From contig OENT01000246.1 in assembly GCA_900239685.1 (NCBI GenBank), forward strand, positions 1 to 64,000: a stretch of DNA of 64,000 nucleotides, in the 5' to 3' direction. This DNA comes from Rotaria macrura (taxonomy: Eukaryota > Rotifera > Eurotatoria > Philodinida > Philodinidae). The position numbers and the translations under genes were made by a program. Each line of letters opens with the position of its first letter. Position 1 is the stretch's first letter. Below are positions 53,582 through 64,000 of the stretch, piece by piece. The notes under the pieces were generated by a model, which made no database searches, had not been told where the DNA came from, and saw only the letters and a program-made list of their open reading frames with translations.

Positions 53582-56500
53582 TTACTTGGATTTTATAATT
53601 GAATTTTTATTTTTAAATTTTAAGTGATATATGTAATCAAAACTTGAAGAGAAAAAAAGAATTAATATTGCAACACAAATAAATATAACACCAATGATTG
53701 CTTGAATACCACGGCTATTCACTAAAAATAGATGTATGAATATCAAATATCAGACACCAAATGAATAAGAAGAAAAAAAGAACAAACGACGAAGTCATCT
53801 TTTTTCAATTTTTCATATGTCAAAGTTCGAACGGATAAAAGTTCATGATGATCTTTTTCATACAAAACAAAACAGACAATCCATTATTATTATATTTTGA
53901 ATAATGGATGACGTTACTTTTGTCATATACATTAATACATATTAATGCTGTGTCTATACATTTTTTTTCTTGTTCCTGTCTTCTTATCTTATCTTATCTT
54001 GTCTCATCTTAGTTTTGTTTCTTTTTAAATTCTTTCAATTCGATAAACAACTTCCTTGTTCATTTCAATTATGATCAATATACATCGATAGTCATAGGAA
54101 TTGATTGACCGTAATCATTTGCATGAATTAAGACTTGAGACGAGAAAACAGACAGATAAACTATTATTCATCTGATAGAACATAACCGTAACATCGTTTA
54201 TCTTTATGCACATATGGCACATCAAAATGATCGTTCGAGATTGAATTTATTTTACTTACGAATAGAAAATGGATTTAGAAAAAAAAAAGCAATCATAGTT
54301 TATTGTTATTACAAAAGATTTGATATGATCTTCTTTGAAATAAAAATATAACACATTTTTTGGACAAGATCGATGAGAAATAGTCACACAGTACGTCTTA
54401 CATCACGCAATCTTGAATCGGTGTTGTAAGTGAAATCATGCAAAATGAGTCATAGTCATAATTCATTCGAATATGTTTCTCAATATGCATAGGTCCGTAC
54501 ACGAATAGTTATTACTATTCAATTCAATTATCAAATTTAAAACTAATCAGAGAATATCTCTGTAATTATGCTGGAAGAAAATATCGGAGAACTTCACGAA
54601 AACACATTCTGTGATAAGAGCTATACATTGATGATGACATGTTCTTCAACAAGATCTAATTGTAAGAAATTTTTTTTCTATTAAAAAGTTCGATTCCCTA
54701 GAATCTCTAAACTGTCAAACAATTTTTCCACATAATAAACACCGAGAGATAAGGATTTTCATCGTGTTTGACATTTATTTTGAATTGTTCATTCAACTTG
54801 CAGAAATATTTTGTCAGTGATGCATATTCGTACTATACGATGTCGCTAGTCGTCTATGCATCATTCGAATGATTGTCATGCTGAGGTTTTAGAGTACTTT
54901 ACTAAATGTAATGTTATGCGGTGATACACGTGCTTTCATTTTTTCGAATCACATTCCTAAAAAAGTGCAACTATTACTTGGTCTTACGCAATCTACAGCA
55001 TTTCTTTTATTTAATATAATAAAAAAATCTATTTGTTCAGGTGACTGAAGTTCGTCAACGTGAGCCAGTGGACCCCTATTCCTTACTACTCTCCAACATG
55101 ATTTTATAGACACTTTGGTCAAAACCAATCTGTCGTCCATAATTTTTTACTTTTTCCAGTATACATAACACTTGGATTTAAATCCGAGGTTACCACATTT
55201 TCTTCAGATCTGCATTCTTGTTGATCATAGGTAAATAATGATAAATTCAATTCATTCATGTTGATATCTACCGTATAAACTGACACTTTTTTATGTGAAG
55301 AGTAATGAAACACGTATTTCAGTTCGTTAAATATGTACGAATGTTGTAAAATATTCAGAATTTTTCTATGAATACCATAGGGTACTTTAAACCTCTGTTC
55401 CTATTGTGTACGCTACAGTGTAGGCATGTAAAAACTCGAGCCAACAGCGTTCAACCATTTTTTTTCTTCTGAAACATATGAAACTCTCACAAAACAAATT
55501 CTGAATAGATTTTCTTGTGCTTTTGAAAATCTAACCTAAATGTAAAATGTCTTCAGACGAATTTATATTTAGAATCTCTTTTTTCGACTAAACGTCCACT
55601 GAATAAGATAGAATCTTCAATCACAACCAACATCGATATATTGTTGCACTAAATTTTTCATGTAGTGCATTTTTTTACATTTATTAAAAGTGTCTCAATT
55701 GTGAATATTTCGATTCTCAAAAATCGATAATTTTGAAAAATTTTATGTAAAAAAACTATTTTAATATTTGGATATTTTTACTTTACAAGCTTTTGAATTC
55801 ATAATTTTGTACAGTCTGAAATGCTCTTCCAAACTCATCAATGTAAAAATATCGTCTACATGTAATCACACATCATGAGACGAATTAGTTATTTTGCATG
55901 TCACTAACGATATTTTTTATAAATGCAGGTATCTGTTTGTAGATCATAAACTGCGAGCTCAAGGGACATCCTTGGGGATGCACGTCATTATGTAAATTGA
56001 GAGTTTCAGAATTTCTCAAAGGGACAGAGAGCAATCTTCATAAAATAATCAAAGTCAATGTAATCTTGTTCAAATCATCAAGACTTAAACGCAAGTCTAT
56101 CGATTAGCACACTGTTTCTATACTCAACATCACGTTTATTATCTAGCTGCTAATGAGCTCTGATTAATTTGAAAAAAAATGCAAATGCTTCGCTTATGAC
56201 CAGAGAAATACGTAGTTTTTCCTATAGTGAAAAATATAGGAAAAATAGATATTGTGAAAATAAAAGCTTTAACTGATACAAGTGAGTCGAATCAGAATGT
56301 TTGTATCAATACGCTGTCGGATACAAGGAAAAACTCAACCTAACGCTTTTCCTCTCTTTTTTTCTGATAATTAAGAAGAAATGTTAATTAGAATGGCGTT
56401 TAGTGAACGTTTCTACGTTCTTACTGTAGTTCGTATTTTCAGATACTATTTTGTTAATGAAGTTTCTTTCACAATATTTAAACATACTACCACATTTGAT

Positions 56501-59500
56501 ATTCTCATTAAAGAGAACAAATAGACCAAATGGTTTAAAAATTTCATAAAATATTGATCTCAATGAAAACTGTTTCTGGATCAAATTTCAATGTGGAAAG
56601 GTTAATATATATATATCGTATACTGCAACATGTCAGACGTTCATTCATTCGACTAGAGTATTCTTAAGAAGCAGCGATTTACCACCGGTATCATGAACAA
56701 GTTTCGATGACAACAAAAACTGATTAAAGATTAAAATTTGAGCTTATGAACGGCAAGAGTCAAGTGTCACAGTATATTTAACGAATAGAATTTTTTGGTA
56801 CCACCTGCAATAAAGTCCAATTCACGCTCAAGGATAGGTGAATAAGACTCAGGCGTGCTCGTAAATGAATACCACTCTATGAGTTTCATGAGACTAAGAA
56901 ACGGGTGAATTGTTTTTCGACACAAAATAATATAATGTACTTATTCCATACACAAAGTTGTATGTATGACGCTAGTTGCGGTTCTGAATTTATATGGCAT
57001 GAGCATTGTCAGCACAAAATTGATTGAGTACCTGAAGATTATATCTAACTATTTAGATGTAATCGTATTTATCTGACTGTGAAATTCAGTGTTCAGTTCA
57101 ACCAAACGTTTTTATATTTATTTTAATTTTTTAATTAACAAAATTTCTGTTTTAAGTATTTAAAGTTATCAAAAAATCTTTAAGATAGGAAAAAGATGTA
57201 AATTTCAAGTTTACTTAACACGATAGACCGTAGAGATCGCTAAAAACCATTTATATCTACCGTTCGACACGCAATGTTCTATAGAGCTAAGACTATCTTT
57301 TTCTAAAATGTGAGAGTAAATATTAATTCTTCAATTTAGATTAACAATTTCATTGATAAGAAGCAAACTAGTTTTTGGAAAAGACGTAATCCTATGGATT
57401 ATGGGTAGTTTTTCAGAGCAAAAACCTTCTTTCGATTGTAACTATCACGTAAGTAACTACGTAGTAGTAAATTGTTTGCAGATGAACATCCTAACTTCAA
57501 GTGTAATTATTTTTTCTCTCTTCTCACTCACAGACTATCTCGTGCTAATTTATTGGATGGTGAGAAATTGCAAGAAAACAATATTTTCGTCCAAAACTAT
57601 GGTGCACTTTCTGTGATTTTAACACAATAGATATGTCTTGAATATGGAGTTATGGATAATAATTTTTGCTTACTTTCAATATCTTAAAAGATATTTATTC
57701 GTCTGCTTCCTTGAACAACTAATAACGGGTGGTCTGAAAGTTTTGGCAAAAAATGTTTGTTCATTTCTGACCGGCTTGAAAATATTTCCGACGAGTCAAA
57801 ATCTATGCATTAGAAATAGAATTGTGTGCTCTTTTTGAATATGGACTTATAGAGATATTGTGTCGGTGTTTATTTGAGATTTATGAAATCATCTTTGAAT
57901 AGTCTAAAAAATTGGTTTGGACGACAAACTAACAAGTTTTTCTGATCCTTATAAATTTCTTTGTGATGATGCTAAGAATTGTCGGATAGGGTTGCTTTGT
58001 AGAGGGAACAATGCTTGACAAAATGTGGTAGTAAATTAAATTTGTAGCTTTTAACCAATGTGAACTATACGTATTTTTCTAAGAGCTCTTTTTCACGTAA
58101 AACGCTTTTTTGTCAAAAAAGTCGATTTAGGAAACACAAAAATTCATAAGCCTTCTCGGCAGGCACAAAGAACTCAACTACTACATTTTTTAGAGCAGGT
58201 TTTGCTCTGCCAGCTGGTATAATAACAAAAATTCTAACTTTTAGTTTTGAGCAACAAAAGTGAAAATCCAAAAATGTGCGAAGAAGACTCTGTCGAAACT
58301 AATTTTTTAGATCATTGAAAGATTATTTCATAAAACGCAAACAAAATCCGACACAAAATTTCTAAGTTCATATTCGAAAAGAACAAACTATTCTGGTTCT
58401 GCCGTAAGGATTGTGACTCGTCGAAAATATTTTCGCGTGTGTCAAAAATGAGCGAGCATTTTGTGCCAAAATGTTCCGACCACCGGATATAACTTATTTT
58501 TTTATAAATTTCAATAATTAGAACTATAATAAAACTCAAGGTAATAACTGGTTCATTTGATTGAAATACATTGATAACTATAGTGAAGTACTCTTTAAAT
58601 CCTATTGGAAGAGAATTTCTGACAAAGAAATTACTGTTGAGCCTAAATTAGAACGAGCAAGACAGGAGTGATCCATTCTCGAGACCTGATATTCATTCAT
58701 AGAGGTGTATAAATTAAGACATGGAAACACGATAGTTTTTTTTTGTAAAACTATCAAATTCTTATTTGAAGCAAAAAAAAACGTTTCACTTACATTGATC
58801 GCAAAAATCTCCAGTATACATAAAATTGCATGCACATTCATATTTCGTGACTAAATTCCTGCATTGTCCATAACGACCACAACGTGTATTATTATAGCAA
58901 CTATTAATTTCTATAAATGTATAAAATATTTAGTAAAAAAAGAATCACAGAAACTTTTCGATAATGAAAATAACATACTCATTTTGCAAATATAATGATT
59001 ACTTCGTCGTTCTAAACGAAACTTTTCTTCTAATGATACACGTCGTGTAGCTTTGCTTATATCAATAATTAGACATGTATTTGATGGTGGTATGTCTGGT
59101 GACGGTTTATATAATAAAGAATAATCATTTGCATTTCCAATTGATATGAATTGTTGTTCACCCATTTTTTGCTGTAAATTAAATACTACGAGAGAACATT
59201 GCAGAGATAGATCATTGAAATAAATAATAAGTTAAATCGAACTTACGACGTTTTGCATTTTTAAAACTAACAGCTATTCGAGGACTATCAAACGATTGAG
59301 TTTGTTCATATATACGACTGAGAACATAATCGAATTCATTTATTGTTTCTATATCCCAAAGATCAGCTTTTAATAAACTACAACGATTGGCAGCTAAAAG
59401 GAAATTGTCATTGTATTGAAGTGTTCCATCGAAGTAAAATTTTTACTTTTTCTAGCTATGCTTTTCTCTAGTTTTCATGATGGCTATTTTTATAGTAAAA

Positions 59501-62500
59501 GTTTACTTACATGTCTTTACACTCAGAAAGCTCTGGAGGGATCGTGACAAGTCAAGCAACGTCGAACTGCCATTGGAACGAGACGGAGTTCGAGTCTAAA
59601 AGTTCCTTCGAGTCGTCTCTCGAACGATAGTGATAAATTAATGCAATGAAAAGACAGACCTTATCTCATGAAAAAAAAACGATGTTAGTGCAATCTCTGC
59701 TAGATTGAAGTATGATGCAAATGTTTTTGGCAATCAAAGGAAAACCGTTTTGTTCAATCTATTTCATGTAAAAATCTTGTGCTCAACTTTTTACTTGATA
59801 CTTTAATCTTACTATAAGGAATTATATAGTTGACATACAATTTTTAATCGTAATGGCTATGATATTTCTCTTTCATGATCTCTCGGGAAGAGATGAAGGT
59901 CTACATTTCTGCCATGTATACTTTAACACGCTTTTCAGATCACGTTTCACAAAATCATAGTGGATCCAAAGTTTTCGAGCTAAACGTTTGTCCATTTTTG
60001 GCCTACTTGAAAATATTTTAAACGATTCGAAACCTATGCAATAGAATCAGAATTAAGTTCTCTTTTTGTACATAGGTATTTCTTTATAAATTGTGATAGT
60101 GAATTAAGTTGTAAATATTTCACAAGGCGAAATTATTTGTATTGTATCAGAAGTTTTCTTTTGGTTGGGCCACCCCCCTCCCTCAGAAAATCAGATTTTT
60201 CTAAAAAAAGAAGCAGAACTTGAGTTTTTATTACCGACAGGTACCCCTTGATCTCTTCTTTCAGAATAAATATAGGTTTTTGAAAAATGGTTAAGCTTTG
60301 GCAGACTTATGGGAGAAATACTCTCGCCCCTTCTATTATATAAAAACAAATTCTAATGCAATGTGTTAGAAATATTCCATATAAAAATTAGTTTTTAAAC
60401 GTTTGCATGAAAAATTCACTTCTAAAACTTCTTTAGCGCCTTTCTCAAAACATGGGTTTGAAGCAAGAAAATTGCTATAACTCCCGTTCGGCTCTAGCTT
60501 TCCCAGATGTTTTGTTTTTATTTTAAAGGGCTCGATTAGAGCTAACTTTTCATCGACCGGATTTTCGATATTTGATTCCTGGACTGAGAAAAGTCCGATT
60601 TAGTGCGTTTTTTATACCTAATTTGCAGTCATACGGAATAAAATGCTTATAAAAACTTAACAGAAGAAAATTTCAAAATTCTATCCGATGAAAAGTTGTA
60701 GCATCCGGAGGCTAGCTTTAATATAAGACCGATCCGACCTCGATAACTCTCATAGTAAGGAAGCTGAAACAATTCTCGTGGAAGCTATAAAACACACCAT
60801 AAGTCTTGTTTAGTAAGGTTTATGAGGCTGAAAATTTTATCACAAGCGTTTCTCACTAAGCCCATCCATCCCTCAAAGTTTGAGCTTAAACCTATGCTCC
60901 AAAGTTGCAACTCGATTGTGAGGGGGGTGGGAGGCCTTAGAAAATTGATTTCTCAAAAATGAAGATGTAGAATAGAACAAAAAGTTGGCGTGTCTTGCCA
61001 AACGACAAACAAAACCTGACAAGTACGTTTCGTAGAGAAGATTTTTTTCTACGAACTGATAGAGTGATAATAATTCCAACTTTTAGTTTCGAATCTCAAT
61101 AGTTAAAATAAAAAAAGTGCGAAAAAGTTTTCTGTTCAAACTAATTTTTTTCAGGCCTTTCAAAGATTCCATCACTACTCACGAACAAAAACGGACACAA
61201 CATTCCTAAGTCTATACTTAGAAAGAGTATTGAACTTTGGTTCTCATACATAGGTTTCAACTCGTTTGAAATATTTTCAAGCGGACCGAAAATGAACAAA
61301 CATTTTGTTCGAAAACTTTCGATCCAGCCGTCAGAGATGAGACTTTCCTTGTAGTACATTTATCAAAACAAGTCATCTTGAGTCTAATAAACGGAAAAGT
61401 CTGTTATTATTATTATTTTACCGCCATATTCAATGAATTCACCATAATGATGAACACTCGTCAAAAAACGAAACAAATGCACGACTGTGCACATCAATAT
61501 TCGAAAAAGATATGTATTGTTTCAGTGAGCTTTTCGACCTGATTCTAACTATTAGGATGTTATTGATGATTCAGTTTCTATAATTGTTTTACTAATAAAA
61601 TGTTGATTAACTCGTATGAGAGAATGTTCAATTTTTTTAGTTATTCTATACTTCCAGTAGAAACGGCTCTCAAACATGTTAATATATTTTGAAGTTTGCC
61701 TAGAAATCGACTTACTCAAAATTATCGCTCCGAAAGCGGAGAGAATTCCGTCCTATTGCCTTTTTCTTATATTCGAATTTCAACATTTGCTAGATGAATA
61801 GAACAACGACGAAGATCAGCGCGAGTAAGTACCCGCGACTGTTCAAGGAATTAGATTCATAATTTGTGTCCTCTCCAAAAAGAGCGTGCTGTAAAAGTTA
61901 ACGAAAAAAAGATGCATCCGTAACACAAGTCTCATAGAAGAAAATCTTGCTCAAATCTATTGCATATATACAGCTTGTGTATTCAAAAATGATGACATAG
62001 TTCGAACCATTTTCCTCCTAAATACGTTTATTCAACATTTCAATTTTTTATCATAAGATATTGATCGCTTCAATGAAATTACTACAAATCATAATGCATG
62101 AATATGGCATTTTACTTATACATGTTATTATTACTATTCTATACTTTACTTCTCATCAGTCATACATCTCATTGAAATATTCGCTAATCAATTAGCAAGA
62201 ATCTTTTACCTTCATCAACTGATATATCACCGAACATAATTCCTTTCAAAACATCAACTTGCTTTGGTGGAAGATAAAAATAACAAGAACCATTATAGAA
62301 AAAACTACCCAATGGACAAGCTAGATGAAATTAAAATAAACAAATTAAAATCATAAATAAAAGTTTAAAAAAAAATAATATTTACTATTACTAAGATCAT
62401 CAAATTTTTTCATCACATCAGTGATAACTTGTTTAAATTCTAGAAAAAAACAAAGTAACACATCATTGTACATCAAATCTTGTTATTTATACATATACAA

Positions 62501-62626
62501 GAAAGACATACGTATGCGTAATTCTCGTTTGTCTTGTTTCGAATCGGATATTCGAGATGCATCAACATAATGGTAATGAGTAGAACAAAGTAATAGGCAA
62601 TAAACGAAGAAAATACTTGTTAACAT
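53582..62626 (-). CDS. C-type lectin-like / EGF / single-pass membrane protein, diverged paralogue
   Basis: Seven exons: 62626-62512, 62439-62386, 62320-62210, 59393-59247, 59185-58979, 58910-58794 and 53721-53582, giving 296 residues; all introns are phase 1. A signal peptide spans about residues 1-22. A diverged lectin-like domain (about 58-211) opens CPLGSFFYNGSCYF, has RCSLLKADLW where family members have their first helices, and ends SNHYICKM, but lacks the WIGL and WND motifs, so sugar binding is unlikely. The EGF exon (CGRYGQC, CACNFMYTGDFC) is 117 nt, exactly as in the gene at 45243-47565. The last exon gives a transmembrane helix (SRGIQAIIGVIF onward, about 256-276) and a basic tail. 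Two introns are huge (2816 and 5072 bp) and hold inverted-repeat elements; the last-exon join is the least certain step. Confidence 0.75.
53722..58793 (-). other. 5.07-kb intron of the second lectin-like gene
   Basis: Phase-1 intron between the EGF and transmembrane exons (donor CAAT|GTAAGTG, acceptor TATTTTTAG|TGAAT). It contains the 763-bp element at 57725-58487. No other gene was recognised; the short open frames here show no domain. Confidence 0.65.
57725..58487. mobile_element. 763-bp TA-flanked inverted-repeat element, copy 1
   Basis: Arms of about 190 bp are inverted copies: the left starts ACGGGTGGTCTGAAAGTTTT, and the right, read inward, starts TCCGGTGGTCGGAACATTTT. TA lies immediately outside both ends (57723-57724 and 58488-58489). 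The arms agree along their length, for example GAAAATATTT followed by CGACGAGTCA, and GAATATGAACTTA. Non-autonomous; resembles a mariner-type element. Confidence 0.8.
59394..62209 (-). other. 2.82-kb intron of the second lectin-like gene
   Basis: Phase-1 intron splitting the lectin-like domain (donor GAAG|GTAAAA, acceptor CTTTTAG|CTG). It contains the second copy of the inverted-repeat family at about 59956-61331. No gene seen in the rest. Confidence 0.75.
59956..61331. mobile_element. About 1.38-kb inverted-repeat element, copy 2 of the same family
   Basis: The arms at about 59956-60110 and 61140-61331 are inverted relatives of each other and of copy 1. Shared landmarks include GATC-AAAGTTTTCGA near each end, CTTGAAAATATTT, and the internal CTTTTAGTTTCGAATCTCAA (copy 1 has a close match near 58240). 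The right end ACGGCTGGATCGAAAG aligns with ACGGGTGGTCTGAAAG of copy 1. The target-site TA is not clean at this copy, so it is probably older. It contains additional internal sequence, including two facing C/G-rich tracts at about 60170 and 60925. Confidence 0.7.
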
Positions 62627-63843
62627 AGTGAACCTAAAATACACATATGCACACACACAGTTATTCTTCGAATTCAACATGATAAAAATACTTAAGGAAA
62701 AGATAATGTAAACAGTCAACTGACTGAACATTTTCTTATTCAAAGCAAAAAAAAAGTAAAAATGAGATAAAAAAATTCCAATGATGTATCGATTGTTTAC
62801 ATTATATGACAGAACCGAACCACATATATCTTCTCATCGATGGATGAAAAGAAATAAAAAAACACAAGATCACCGATATTTTCAATCAATTCATTCAATT
62901 TACTTACATTCAATATGTTTATCATAATCAAATACGCGCACACATACTGTGTCTATATTTACATAAGAATAGCTATGGTCAAGGTGGTGAAATGCTAATT
63001 ATAGTTAATAGCATCATGATACAAACCTAATCCAATAGAAGTGTTGTTGTTCATGATGGTTATAAAGCAAAATAACGTAACCATTCTTTATCATCATATA
63101 TGCATATAAAAACAAGATACAAAATGATACACAAGTGTATTTAAATTTTGTGTATATATGCATATATCTTTCTTTTCTTTTTGTCTTTCTCTTGAGATGC
63201 AATAAATTTTATATTGAAACGAAGGTGATCATTAAACAACGACATTCAACACACGTCAACTAATTTACTCTATACAACTCATCTATCATCTGATTGTCCA
63301 AGTCAATTAACTTAAGAAGAGTGAAAAATACTCTCATACTTAATTATTAACTAGAGACAGACGACAGTTCGTCCCTATAATAACCCGTTTCGATGACAAG
63401 TAGTGTTCAACAAAAAATAAATCAGATAAATGACAATAGTCTTAATTAGCTCGAGGAATGCTGAAGGGTTAGAGATCATGAATAAGAATACGAAAAAAAA
63501 ATATGAATTTTCATTTGTATGAAAATGATCTTACTTCATAGATTTCTTGTGTAGAGTAGAACAAAAGCTACGCATACATAAATGAAAACTAATCTTTATA
63601 TGAATCAAGTGAGTTGTCAGCCAAGGTAACTCAATTGATATGTATAAATTCTTTTTTTTTCTTTTGTTCAATTTGATTCCTGGCGTCCTCGTCAATGTCC
63701 ACGGAAAGATCAAATTATCTTTAGAGTTTATTACAAACCAAAGGAAGAAGGAAAGAAAAATGAATCTATATTTCTTTCAAGATCATTGCCAATGTAGATA
63801 CGTAAGTAGAAAGTTCATAAGGAAAAGAAAAAGATAGAGTGAA
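62627..63843. other. Region upstream of the second lectin-like gene
   Basis: 1.2 kb of AT-rich DNA that should contain that gene's promoter. No exon or domain recognised before the tRNA gene. Confidence 0.5.
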
Positions 63844-63916
63844 TGGAGATGCCGGGCATCGATCCCGGTGCCTCTCGCATGCAAAGCGAGCGCTCTACCA
63901 AGTGAGCTACATCCCC
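63844..63916 (-). tRNA. tRNA-Ala (anticodon TGC)
   Basis: 73-nt gene on the minus strand. The acceptor stem GGGGATG pairs with CATCTCC (one G-T pair) and is followed by discriminator A. The D-arm contains TAGCTCA and TTGGTAGAGC (A box). The anticodon stem-loop CTCGC-TTTGCAT-GCGAG exposes TGC, and the T-arm GGGATCGATGCCC has the usual B-box sequence in GATCGATGCC. No CCA is encoded and there is no intron, as is normal for a eukaryotic nuclear tRNA-Ala. Confidence 0.95.
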
Positions 63917-64000
63917 ATGATTTTTCTGGATATAGCTGTTCTAAACTAGATTCAAGATGATAATATAGATCCATGACATATGTTTGGGAAAGAAAAATTA

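Noticed and set aside
53979..54010. CTTAT-type short tandem run considered as a regulatory or satellite repeat
   Set aside because: Only a few imperfect units; ordinary microsatellite noise in AT-rich DNA.
63783..63974. 63-codon minus-strand frame at the right edge
   Set aside because: It runs through the tRNA-Ala gene and has no independent support.

Overview
The window looks like nuclear DNA of an invertebrate animal, most likely a bdelloid rotifer or similar small metazoan (inference). It is AT-rich. Genes are split by GT..AG introns, many only 46-90 bp long, and several products belong to animal families: PKA catalytic subunit, FUBP-type KH protein, CCDC13, diacylglycerol kinase, STRA6-like receptor and HNK-1-type sulfotransferase. 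No bacterial operon structure, CRISPR array or viral gene set was seen. All exon joins below were derived by hand from splice sites and reading phase, and every total coding length is a multiple of three.

Layout. 1-330: GC-rich tandem repeats ending in a hAT-like transposon terminus. 331-4121: no convincing gene. 4122-6556 (-): type II membrane carbohydrate sulfotransferase, three exons. 9647-9899 (-): possible two-exon 60-residue gene. 10455-14799 (-): 1404-residue multidomain protein with an N-terminal ADP-ribosylglycohydrolase, a stonustoxin-like middle, a coiled coil, a P-loop GTPase and a Cys-rich tail. 14800-22240: gene-poor, with a 298-bp hAT-type MITE. 22241-24753 (+): diacylglycerol kinase. 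27937-30772 (-): FUBP-like protein, head-to-head with CCDC13 at 31040-38538 (+). 41483-43038 (-): PKA catalytic subunit. 45243-47565 (-): C-type lectin/EGF/transmembrane protein. 48198-52763 (-): STRA6-like receptor. 53582-62626 (-): second lectin-like/EGF/transmembrane gene with very long introns. 63844-63916 (-): tRNA-Ala(TGC).

Themes. The genes are unrelated housekeeping and signalling genes rather than a pathway cluster, except for the two lectin-like membrane genes on either side of the STRA6-like gene. These share exon order, use only phase-1 introns, and have an EGF exon of identical length (117 nt). The long introns are inflated by inverted-repeat elements. Four were recognised, in CCDC13, in the STRA6-like gene and twice in the second lectin gene; two have clean TA flanks that suggest Tc1/mariner-type non-autonomous elements.

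The most unusual gene is the ADP-ribosylglycohydrolase/GTPase fusion. It keeps all expected metal-ligand motifs of the hydrolase and an intact P-loop, and is a plausible intracellular immune or conflict protein; that role is inference.
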